NCBI GenBank assembly: GCA_021740825.1
Contig: JAIOZA010000029.1
Span: forward strand, 1 to 35,320
Direction: 5' to 3'
DNA: 35,320 bases
From: Bacteroidia bacterium
GTDB taxonomy: Bacteria > Bacteroidota > Bacteroidia > B-17B0 > Aurantibacillaceae
Shown in pieces: positions 17,157-24,791 of the stretch; the first letter of the stretch is position 1, and every line of letters begins with the position of its first letter. The translations under genes were made by a program, and so were the position numbers. A model generated the notes under the pieces. The model searched no databases. It saw nothing but the letters and a program-made list of their open reading frames with translations, and had not been told where the DNA came from.

Positions 17157-18758
17157 TTATTTTTTGTAATTTTTCAAAAATGATTCAAAGCTATTTAAGT
17201 CCATCGCATTTAAGCATTGTTCCTTAGTAAGTATTCCTTTTCTTGCAACGTATGTTCCATAGCGCATATCGTGGTAACCTTTTAATTGATGAGCATCCGG
17301 ATTGATAGAAATCATGACACCTTTTTCTAAGCAGTATGGAATCCATCGCCAATCAATATCTAAACGATATGGATGCGCGTTTAATTCAATCACTACTTTA
17401 TTAGCTGCACAAGCATCAATAATTTTTTTATGGTTAATTGGATATCCTGGTCGACCTAATAATAAACGACCCGTTGGATGTCCTAAAATAGTAGTGTAAG
17501 GATTTTCAATTGCTTTTAATAAACGAGTTGTTGCTTTTTCTTCATCCATTTTTAAATTGGCATGAACGGAAGCAACGATGAAGTCAAACGTTTTTAAAAT
17601 AGCTTCTTCATAATCTAAATCGCCATTTCCTAAAATATCACTCTCAATACCTTTAAATATTTTAAATGGAAATAATTTTTGGTTCAACTTTTCTATTTCT
17701 TGATGTTGCAAAAAAATGGTTTCAGGTTTTAAACCATCAGCATATACAGCTGTTTGAGAGTGGTCACAAATTCCTAAATATTGATAACCTAAATCTTTGC
17801 AATAGGTTGCCATTTCTTCTAACGTATTCATACCATCACTATATGTTGAGTGATTATGTAAAATACCCTTTAAATCAGTTAATTCAATTAATTTAGGTAA
17901 TTGATTGTTTTTTGCTTTTTCTAATTCAAATAAACCTTCACGTATTTCGGGCTCACAATATTGAATATTTAAATTTGAGTAAATGGATTCTTCCGAATCA
18001 TATTTTTTTGTTTCTAAAACTTTATAATTTATTCCTTCTAAATGTTCTTTAGTAGAAGACGTCTCTACTAATTTTCTATAAAAAACGTTTCCATTAACTT
18101 GAATAAAATTTATAGGAATAGTTTCAGAATAGTATTCATCTACATCAATACTTTCATCGCCCACTAAAATATCTATTTCTTCAATCACCTCGCATCTGCG
18201 ATACATAGCGCCGGTAAAACTGACTAAGTCTGTTATATTTTTAATTGCATCAATAATGGGTTGCCCAATTTTTTCAGCATAAGCGTAATGAAACCAACCT
18301 GTATTTTTGATTTTAAATTCTATATTTTGAATGATGGTGTTTTGGGTTTTTTCTCCAAAGCCTTTCAATTCAACTAATCTGTTTTCATGACAAGCATATA
18401 GTAAATCGGTTACACTTTCTAATTCTAATTCTTGCCAAAGTTGTCTTACTTTTTTTGGACCTAAACCTTTTATGCCCAACATTTCAATAACACCTGCTGG
18501 TGTTTTTGCAATTAATTCATGAAGTTCTTTAGTAGTTCCGGTGGTTGTAAAATCAATTATTTTTTCGGCTAAACTTTTACTGATGCCTTCAATTTTTGTT
18601 AGCTCATCAACAGTTTGATTATTTAAATCTAATCGCGTTTTGCCCAATTTATAAGCTGCGGAACTAATAGCCTTTATTTTAAATGGATTCTCGTTATGGA
18701 GTTCCATTAATTTAGCAGTAATTTCTAAAGCATCAGCTATATCTTCTGTAGTCATCAT
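17157..18758 (-). CDS. polX: PolX-type protein: helix-hairpin-helix, degenerate polymerase, PHP phosphoesterase
   Basis: This 533-residue protein has the PolX order: HhH DNA-binding motifs (IEGISKSLAEKI about 56-67, LGIKGLGPKKV 94-104, LKGFGEKTQ 131-139), an X-family polymerase domain, and a C-terminal PHP domain. The PHP metal ligands are all present: H301, H303 and D308 in HNHSTYSDG, H333, E372, H398, H427, D488 and H490. So 3'-5' exonuclease or phosphoesterase activity is likely. The polymerase site is not normal. Where PolX has GD-[LI]-D, this protein has EEID (E194, D196), and the third catalytic Asp position, 20 residues before the Lys of the GSK-like motif, is N217 in PINFIQV. Polymerase activity is therefore doubtful. 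It overlaps ispD by 4 nt. Confidence 0.88.
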   Translation of the reverse strand: MMTTEDIADALEITAKLMELHNENPFKIKAISSAAYKLGKTRLDLNNQTVDELTKIEGISKSLAEKIIDFTTTGTTKELHELIAKTPAGVIEMLGIKGLGPKKVRQLWQELELESVTDLLYACHENRLVELKGFGEKTQNTIIQNIEFKIKNTGWFHYAYAEKIGQPIIDAIKNITDLVSFTGAMYRRCEVIEEIDILVGDESIDVDEYYSETIPINFIQVNGNVFYRKLVETSSTKEHLEGINYKVLETKKYDSEESIYSNLNIQYCEPEIREGLFELEKAKNNQLPKLIELTDLKGILHNHSTYSDGMNTLEEMATYCKDLGYQYLGICDHSQTAVYADGLKPETIFLQHQEIEKLNQKLFPFKIFKGIESDILGNGDLDYEEAILKTFDFIVASVHANLKMDEEKATTRLLKAIENPYTTILGHPTGRLLLGRPGYPINHKKIIDACAANKVVIELNAHPYRLDIDWRWIPYCLEKGVMISINPDAHQLKGYHDMRYGTYVARKGILTKEQCLNAMDLNSFESFLKNYKK

Positions 18759-19423
18759 AAAAAGAGTTCAGCAAACTTTAAATCATAAGGATTGGTAATT
18801 TTTATATTTTCAAAATTACCTTCTACTAAATTGATAGTTTCATCCATGCCTTCTAAAACAGTGGCATCGTCTGTGAAAAACGGCGTGAAATTTTGTTCAA
18901 ATGCTACCTTAATTTTAGATACCAAAAAACATTGAGGTGTTTGCACAATTTTGTAATCATCCCTGCTAACTGCTTTATTAATTCCGTTTGTTACCATTCT
19001 TAAACTTTCGTTAATAGGCGAAATCGGAATAGCATTTCCTTTTTGAGCAGCAGTTTCAAAACATCGTTTGATGGTTTCTACAGATACAAATGGCCGCGCA
19101 GCATCATGAATTCCAACGATGTCATTTTTGTTAGTAATGCAGTTCAATCCATTTTTTACAGAGTGAAATCGTGTTTCGCCTCCAACTACAGTTTTAATAT
19201 TTTTATCTGGAAAATATTCTGCCAACATAAAATTAGCGTCTGTTAAATAATCTTTATGAACGCATACAACAACATGAATGAATTCATCAAATTCCATAAA
19301 TTTTTCAATGGTATGAATTAAAATAGGTTTCCCTTTTATTTCAATAAATTGTTTTGGAACCGTTGATTGCATTCTTGATCCTGTTCCTCCTGCAACAATA
19401 ATCACATTATAGTGGGAATTCAT
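18755..19423 (-). CDS. ispD: 2-C-methyl-D-erythritol 4-phosphate cytidylyltransferase
   Basis: This 222-residue enzyme of the MEP isoprenoid pathway couples MEP and CTP to give CDP-ME. The CTP-binding loop is IVAGGTGSRMQSTVPKQF (near the N-terminus). GKPILIHTIEKF follows, then GIHDAARPFVS with the metal-site Asp, IVQTPQCF, and FTDDATVLEG, all family signatures. Length is normal. The gene is the first of the ispD-polX-GH3 group on the minus strand; its 3' end overlaps the polX start by 4 nt (ATGA type). Its presence means isoprenoids, including undecaprenyl phosphate for the wall, come from the MEP route. Confidence 0.96.
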   Translation of the reverse strand: MNSHYNVIIVAGGTGSRMQSTVPKQFIEIKGKPILIHTIEKFMEFDEFIHVVVCVHKDYLTDANFMLAEYFPDKNIKTVVGGETRFHSVKNGLNCITNKNDIVGIHDAARPFVSVETIKRCFETAAQKGNAIPISPINESLRMVTNGINKAVSRDDYKIVQTPQCFLVSKIKVAFEQNFTPFFTDDATVLEGMDETINLVEGNFENIKITNPYDLKFAELFL

Positions 19424-19735
19424 AATTAATAAGTTTTAAATAAATTATTATAAGTCCTTCATTAGCTTCATAATTAAATCAGAGATGATAGGAGGTCTAG
19501 TAATTTGCTTTTTTTACAATTTGTCAAAATTAACTATTTTGAGCATTACTTATGATTCAAAAACAACTTGAAAGTAAATGTTGGCGTATTTTTATTTGGT
19601 ATCGCCTAAATCAATTAACTAACACAAAACTGTTTACAAGTACATGGTGCGCATATTAACTTACCGTTTTTTTTGTTCTAGTTTTGTTTTAAACCATAAA
19701 ATAACTAATTTAATCTATTATTAAATCTTATATTA
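19424..19735. other. Divergent intergenic region, 312 bp
   Basis: This region separates ispD (minus) from the barrel/SPOR operon (plus) and must hold both promoters. It is AT-rich. The clearest signal is TAGTTTTG at 19679-19686, described separately. A 35-codon frame at 19552-19659 has no recognisable features. I see no tRNA, riboswitch or convincing hairpin. Confidence 0.6.
19679..19686 (+). promoter_or_regulatory. Candidate -7 element of the barrel/SPOR operon
   Basis: TAGTTTTG fits the TAnnTTTG consensus and lies 49 bases before the ATG at 19736, leaving a leader of about 40 bases. It is preceded by a run of eight T; no clear TTTG at -33 is visible. Confidence 0.35.
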
Positions 19736-21010
19736 ATGAATAGAATTTACGCAAAGCTATTTTTAATAGCGTTACCTATGGTTGTTACATTTAAATCTAG
19801 TGCTCAATTATCTCTTACCGCTCAGGCAGGTGGTTTAAAGTATTTGGGTGATGTAGGGAAAAAAAGTAACGCAAATTACTTTAATAATTTACGATTGGGT
19901 TATGGTTTTGGTATTGAGTATAGATTAGGAAAAGTACTTGGCATTGGAGTTGATGGGTTATATGGGAATCTTTCTGGAACTGATAATGATAAAACGTCAC
20001 ATTTAAATTTTCAATCTACTATTTTGGGCGGCGGATTAAATGTTTTTGCCTTTTTCGACAAAATAGGAGAAACTCAAAAGACTGTTTCTCCTTATTTTCA
20101 TGCGGGTATTGGTTATATGATGTTTGATGCTTATGGCGATTTAAAAGATAAAAACGGAAAATTGTATAATTATTGGAACGATGGTTCAATCCGCGATCAA
20201 ATTGATATTCCTGCAAATTTACAAAGTGCAACTATCATTAAAAAAGATTACTCCTATGAAACGCAATTAAAAGATTCTGCTGTGAGCTATGCAAGAAATA
20301 CATTATTTATTCCTTTAGGTATTGGAGCAAAATTTCAAATAGGTTTTCGTTCTAGTTTGCGAATAGGCATGGTGTATAATCTTAGTATGACTGATTACAT
20401 TGATAATTTTAAAAGCGGAGGAAATGACAGCTGGGCTGTAGCAAGTGTTGCTTTAAATATTCATTTTGGTAAAAAACCAAAAGACGCATACAGTAATGTT
20501 GACTTTAGCGCTGTTGATAATATGGATAGTGATGAAGATGGCGTAAAGGATTTATTAGATAAATGCTTAGGAACTCCAAAAGGTATCAAAGTGGATGGCG
20601 ATGGTTGCCCGGATGATAAAGATAATGACGGCGTATATGATTACATGGACCAAGAATTAGGTTCAAAAAAAGGTGCTAGAGTAGATGGTAATGGAGTAAC
20701 TATTGATGAAGATGCTTTAGCTAAGCGTCAGTTGGAATGGGATAGTTTGTCAAATGAAAGAAGTGAAGGATTTAACAGCACTCCTAGTCTAACATACTTA
20801 ATAGAAATAGAAGCTAAAGCAAAAGACAATCAATTAAAATCAGGGAAAGTTTCTAAAATACCAGCAGAATTTGTTGAAGCAGATTATAATAAAGACGGAA
20901 CGATTTCAGCAGCAGAAATTACAAAAACAATAGATAGTTTCTTTGAAGGTGAAAACTCATTTAATGTTGAAAAGATAAATAAGCTCATCGACTATTTCTT
21001 TGAGCAGTAA
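19736..21010 (+). CDS. Outer-membrane beta-barrel with TSP3 repeats and EF-hand tail
   Basis: This 424-residue protein has a signal peptide (MNRIYAKLFLIALPMVVTFKSSAQ). Residues 25-250 are a small outer-membrane barrel with alternating amphipathic strands (LRLGYGFGIEYRLG, TLFIPLGIGAKFQIGF). Residues 264-322 carry thrombospondin type-3 calcium repeats (DSDEDGVKDLLDKC, DKDNDGVYDYMD). At the C-terminus is a complete 12-residue EF-hand loop, DYNKDGTISAAE (D383, N385, D387, E394). Its helix ITKTIDSFFEG is echoed by a second, loop-less copy ending NKLIDYFFEQ. No OmpA peptidoglycan domain is present. It is paralogous to the 738-aa protein two genes on: both have a Tyr-Trp-x-Asp-Gly-Ser-Ile segment and a [KR]DYxYET motif. 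It is the first gene of a three-gene operon, with 9 bp to the next gene. Confidence 0.82.
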   Translation: MNRIYAKLFLIALPMVVTFKSSAQLSLTAQAGGLKYLGDVGKKSNANYFNNLRLGYGFGIEYRLGKVLGIGVDGLYGNLSGTDNDKTSHLNFQSTILGGGLNVFAFFDKIGETQKTVSPYFHAGIGYMMFDAYGDLKDKNGKLYNYWNDGSIRDQIDIPANLQSATIIKKDYSYETQLKDSAVSYARNTLFIPLGIGAKFQIGFRSSLRIGMVYNLSMTDYIDNFKSGGNDSWAVASVALNIHFGKKPKDAYSNVDFSAVDNMDSDEDGVKDLLDKCLGTPKGIKVDGDGCPDDKDNDGVYDYMDQELGSKKGARVDGNGVTIDEDALAKRQLEWDSLSNERSEGFNSTPSLTYLIEIEAKAKDNQLKSGKVSKIPAEFVEADYNKDGTISAAEITKTIDSFFEGENSFNVEKINKLIDYFFEQ

Positions 21011-21019
21011 ATTAAAAAT

Positions 21020-22375
21020 ATGATAAAACCATTTATTATTTTTATTAACACAATAGGTGTTTTTTTATTCAGTTTTTTGATGGGAGATTTGCCCGTTACT
21101 ATTTCTGGAAATTTCCCAAAAAGCGTTGCAGCATCAACCGAATTTACTGCAGAAATAAAAATAAATAAAGCTAACATTGGAGGTTTTGCCAAACTGCAAT
21201 TAGAAGTACCTGATGGTTTTACTGTGAAGGAAATAGATAGTAAGACAGGTAACTTTTCTTTCACTGGCAATATTGCTAAAATAATTTGGACTGCAATGCC
21301 CAGCGATTCTGAATTTTCTGTAAAATTTGCTATTACTGCCGATGCTAGTGTAAATGGTTTAAAAACAATTGCTTCTAAGTTTTCTTTTGTCAATAATAAT
21401 GTAAAAGAGGTGGTTGAAATGACCCCTGCTGAAGTGACAGTGGGTAATAGTAGTTCTGGCGAGGCAATTGTAACTACAACCACTCAAAGTGTTTTAGATT
21501 CAGTGCCGGCTATTGTTGACGCAGCTAATACATCTACATCAACTCCTTCTTTTGAAAATTTAAACGAACCTAATTCAACGATTATTTGTTCAAGAGTTTT
21601 TTCAGAAGGATCTTCAGCAAATGAAGTAAATGTAGAGGTAAAAATAAAGAAAGCAAGTATAAAGGGTTTTGCTAAATTTCAGGAAGCATTACCTTCTGGA
21701 TTTAATGCAAAATCTGTAAAAACAAATGGCAGTTCTTTTTCCGTTTCTGATGGAAAAATTAAATTTGTTTGGGTTTCATTACCTGCTGATGAAGAGCTCG
21801 TAGTTTCGTATGTTTTAGAGAAAACTAGTCAGCTTTCTGAAGAAGTAAAATTAGATAATGGAGAATTTTCATATCTTGAAAATGAACAAAGTAAAAAAAC
21901 AAAACTTCCTGTAGACGTTATTGAATTTAAGGCTAGTACAGAAATTACAAAAAATGATTCAACTGAAAAGAAGGCAGAGGCAGTATCTACTGAAACCTTA
22001 GTGACTACAGAACCTGCAAAAACTGAGACCGTAACTACAACGGCAGAATCTATAAAAACAGAAACAAAAGAAGTTGTTGCAAAAAAAGAAGGAAACGTGA
22101 ATTATAATGTTCAAATTGGTGCTTTTAAAAATGCAATTAAATCAGATGTATTGTCAAAAATGTTTAAAATTACTGAAACTATAAAAAGTGAAATGGCTGA
22201 AGGTTTAAATAAATTTATGGTTGGTAATTTTAGTGAATATAAAGAAGCGCGCTCTCACAGAGAAGTTATAAAGCAAAAAGGTTGCAGCACTGCTTTTGTA
22301 GTAGCTTATAATGGTGCTAAAAGAATTACAGTGCAAGAAGCTTTAATGATTACTAATCAAAAATGGTTTAAATAA
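21020..22375 (+). CDS. Exported protein: duplicated Ig-like domain plus SPOR-like domain
   Basis: This 451-residue protein starts with a hydrophobic segment (IIFINTIGVFLFSFL), a signal peptide or anchor. Two homologous beta domains follow, about residues 22-145 and 188-310. They align over EIKINKANIGGFAKLQLEVP and EVKIKKASIKGFAKFQEALP, and again at IIWTAMPSDSEFSVKF and FVWVSLPADEELVVSY. A Thr/Glu/Lys-rich linker (about 310-358) leads to a SPOR-like domain (about 363-446): YNVQIGAFKNA, then FMVGNFSEYKEARSHREV, and AFVVAYNGAKRI. SPOR domains bind glycan strands lacking stem peptides, chiefly at division sites. The Ig-like unit is unnamed to me; the fold guess (cohesin/Ig-like) is inference. It sits between two paralogous barrel genes, 9 and 32 bp away, and likely works with them. 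Confidence 0.75.
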   Translation: MIKPFIIFINTIGVFLFSFLMGDLPVTISGNFPKSVAASTEFTAEIKINKANIGGFAKLQLEVPDGFTVKEIDSKTGNFSFTGNIAKIIWTAMPSDSEFSVKFAITADASVNGLKTIASKFSFVNNNVKEVVEMTPAEVTVGNSSSGEAIVTTTTQSVLDSVPAIVDAANTSTSTPSFENLNEPNSTIICSRVFSEGSSANEVNVEVKIKKASIKGFAKFQEALPSGFNAKSVKTNGSSFSVSDGKIKFVWVSLPADEELVVSYVLEKTSQLSEEVKLDNGEFSYLENEQSKKTKLPVDVIEFKASTEITKNDSTEKKAEAVSTETLVTTEPAKTETVTTTAESIKTETKEVVAKKEGNVNYNVQIGAFKNAIKSDVLSKMFKITETIKSEMAEGLNKFMVGNFSEYKEARSHREVIKQKGCSTAFVVAYNGAKRITVQEALMITNQKWFK

Positions 22376-22407
22376 TTAAAGTAAAAATGCTAGCATAAAC
22401 TAAATAA

Positions 22408-24624
22408 ATGTTTAAAAAAACACTTTGCATACCATTTTTATTTACTTGCTTTTTAATGAAAGCTCAAATAGATACTGCAATAAAAAGCGGTGTTACTGAA
22501 GTCTCGAAACAAATTGTAAAAGAAAAAAAAGCTGATAAAAACAATTTGCAACCACCTGCTTTAGGTGATATTATTACACCAAAAATTTCTTTAGGTGCTG
22601 GAATGCTATCCTTTCATGGCGACTTATATGCAAAGCATTATCAAGCTCCTTGGACTGGTCGGATTGGGTATGATTTAAATATTTCTCAACGATTATTTAA
22701 ATCGGTACAACTAAATTTTAATATTTTATTCGGAAAATTAGGTGCAAATGAATGGATTGATAATCGTCAGGAAAATTTCCAATCAGAAATCCGATCTGGA
22801 GGTTTAAGTTTATTGTATGATTTTGGAAATTTTATTCCTGAAAGCTATAGAATTCGTCCTTGGGTTTCTGTAGGATTTAATTCATTGGAGTTTTTATCAA
22901 AGACTGATTTGTTTGACAGATATGGGAATAGATATCATTATTGGAGTGATGGATCAATTAAAAATATTGCTGAAAGTGCACCTACAGCTTCATTAGCGGT
23001 CAATATTAATAGAGATTATGTTTACGAAACAGATATTCGAGAATTGAATAAAGATGGCTTTGGTAAATTTCAGGAACGTGCACTTGCAATTCCAATAGGG
23101 GCAGGAGCATTACTAAAAGTAACCGATAGATTTGATTTTAAAATAGGATTTCAATATTATTTTACAACTACAGATTATATTGATGGCATTACTAATAAAA
23201 GTATTGATAAAAGAAGTGGTACAAAACAAAAGGACAATTTTGTTTATACTTCCTTTGCTTTGCAATATGATTTAGTATTGAAGAAAAAATCTAAATCAGA
23301 TACCTTACCTAAAGATTATTTTGACAATGTTGATTGGCTTGCAATTGATGCTGCTGACGATGATGAGGATGGTATAAAAGATTTAGCAGATAAATGCCAT
23401 GGTACACCAGCCGGAGTGAAGGTTGATGATTTTGGTTGTCCGTTTGATGATGATAAAGATGGCGTTCCTAATCATTCAGATGATGAGTTGGCATCGCCTT
23501 TAGGTATTGATGTTAATTTGAAAGGTGTTGCGTTAACTGATGAATATTGGCAAAATTGGTACAACGTGTACATGGATAGTGGTAATGTTGTTAAGACCGA
23601 AATTTTAGATAATTTTTATGCTGTTAAAAAAGATAGCAGTTCCGTTAAAAAAACGGAATCTGCTAAAAATGATGTACAATATACAATTGAGTTAGTGCGT
23701 TATTCTGGGCCTGTTCCAGATGATGAAATGGCTTACCTATTAAGCGTAGGCGATGTAAAATCAACAGTATTACCTGATAATTCAACTGTACTATACACTG
23801 CCGGAGAATATAAAGACATACAAAATGCAGTGAAACGAAGAGATGAATTTATTTCTGAAGGAATTAGTAAAGCAACAATTGGTTATTTTAAAAATGGAAA
23901 TCTTGTCACACTTTCTGATAGTGATATTAATAAAGAACTGAGTGCAAGTAAAGGTTCTGATTCCAAAACAACTTCAACTTTGTCTTCTCAGGCCAATGAA
24001 GCAAATGGAAATGTGGATTCAGACGCCAATCAGTTTGCAAAAGGTGATGTTGTATATCGTGTACAATTGGGAGCTTATAAAAATAGAATTTCAAAAGAAG
24101 TTTTTAAAAATGCCGGAACAGTTCTAGAACTAAAAACTGATGATAATTACTTTAGATATGCAACCAAAGGATTTAAAACCATTCAAGATGCCGCAAACTC
24201 TAAAGCCGATTTAGTTTTAGAAGGTTATGGAGATGCTTTTATTACAGCATATAAGGATGGGAAAAGAATTGCAATGAATACTACTGGTGCTACTATGGAA
24301 ACTAATGAAAAAGAAGATATCAGTAAAATTGCATCTTTTAGTTCAATTGACAAATCATTAGTAAGCTTTAAAATTCAATTGGGTGCATTACGTAAAGCAA
24401 GCTCAAATGATATGGAAGAAAAAACGAAAGATTTGAAAGATGTTGATAAACAAACTACCGGTTCGGGAATGATTAGATATACATTGGGATCTTATAGTAA
24501 TTATGCTGCAGCGGATAAAAGTCGCCAAGATTTAGCTGATCAAGGTTTTAGCGAGGCTTTCGTTATCGCCATTTTTAAAGGGGAAGTTATTTCAATACAA
24601 GAGGCATTAGAACTGCTGAAATAG
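22408..24624 (+). CDS. Outer-membrane barrel with TSP3 repeats and three SPOR-like domains
   Basis: This 738-residue protein has a signal peptide (MFKKTLCIPFLFTCFLMKAQ). Residues about 50-300 form an outer-membrane barrel paralogous to that of the first gene in the operon (RYHYWSDGSIKNIAE, RDYVYETDI). TSP3 calcium repeats at 317-375 (DDDEDGIKDLADKC, DDDKDGVPNHSDD) lead to three SPOR-like domains: about 423-500 (VQYTIELVRYSGPVP, divergent), 549-630 (YRVQLGAYKNRIS to DAFITAYKDGKRI) and 652-735 (FKIQLGALRKASS to AFVIAIFKGEVISIQEAL). The last ends like the SPOR-like domain of the preceding gene (SIQEAL against TVQEAL). A barrel in the outer membrane with periplasmic SPOR-like modules would tie the membrane to peptidoglycan. 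This is the last gene of the operon. Confidence 0.82.
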   Translation: MFKKTLCIPFLFTCFLMKAQIDTAIKSGVTEVSKQIVKEKKADKNNLQPPALGDIITPKISLGAGMLSFHGDLYAKHYQAPWTGRIGYDLNISQRLFKSVQLNFNILFGKLGANEWIDNRQENFQSEIRSGGLSLLYDFGNFIPESYRIRPWVSVGFNSLEFLSKTDLFDRYGNRYHYWSDGSIKNIAESAPTASLAVNINRDYVYETDIRELNKDGFGKFQERALAIPIGAGALLKVTDRFDFKIGFQYYFTTTDYIDGITNKSIDKRSGTKQKDNFVYTSFALQYDLVLKKKSKSDTLPKDYFDNVDWLAIDAADDDEDGIKDLADKCHGTPAGVKVDDFGCPFDDDKDGVPNHSDDELASPLGIDVNLKGVALTDEYWQNWYNVYMDSGNVVKTEILDNFYAVKKDSSSVKKTESAKNDVQYTIELVRYSGPVPDDEMAYLLSVGDVKSTVLPDNSTVLYTAGEYKDIQNAVKRRDEFISEGISKATIGYFKNGNLVTLSDSDINKELSASKGSDSKTTSTLSSQANEANGNVDSDANQFAKGDVVYRVQLGAYKNRISKEVFKNAGTVLELKTDDNYFRYATKGFKTIQDAANSKADLVLEGYGDAFITAYKDGKRIAMNTTGATMETNEKEDISKIASFSSIDKSLVSFKIQLGALRKASSNDMEEKTKDLKDVDKQTTGSGMIRYTLGSYSNYAAADKSRQDLADQGFSEAFVIAIFKGEVISIQEALELLK

Positions 24625-24740
24625 TGGGGTTACTTGAGATAATTGTAACATTATAAACAAATTTCACTCCAGGTACTTTAAAAACAATACAAAATCACTT
24701 CAATTATTTCTTACGTCACGCTAAACTACCACTCATATAA

Positions 24741-24758
24741 ATTGTTAACTATAACAAT
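24741..24758. promoter_or_regulatory. Perfect dyad ahead of the TonB-receptor-like gene
   Basis: ATTGTTA (24741-24747), a four-base spacer ACTA, and TAACAAT (24752-24758) form a perfect 7-bp dyad ending 33 bases before the ATG. It could be an operator for a dimeric regulator or a small 5' leader hairpin. The rest of the gap 24625-24791 is AT-rich without a clear promoter match. Confidence 0.4.
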
Positions 24759-24791
24759 GTATTATAAATACATTTACATTTTAAATTTAAT

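Noticed and set aside
19552..19659. 35-codon open frame ahead of the barrel/SPOR operon
   Set aside because: No signal peptide, motif or homologue that I recognise, no promoter or leader, and it lies in ordinary AT-rich intergenic DNA; probably chance.
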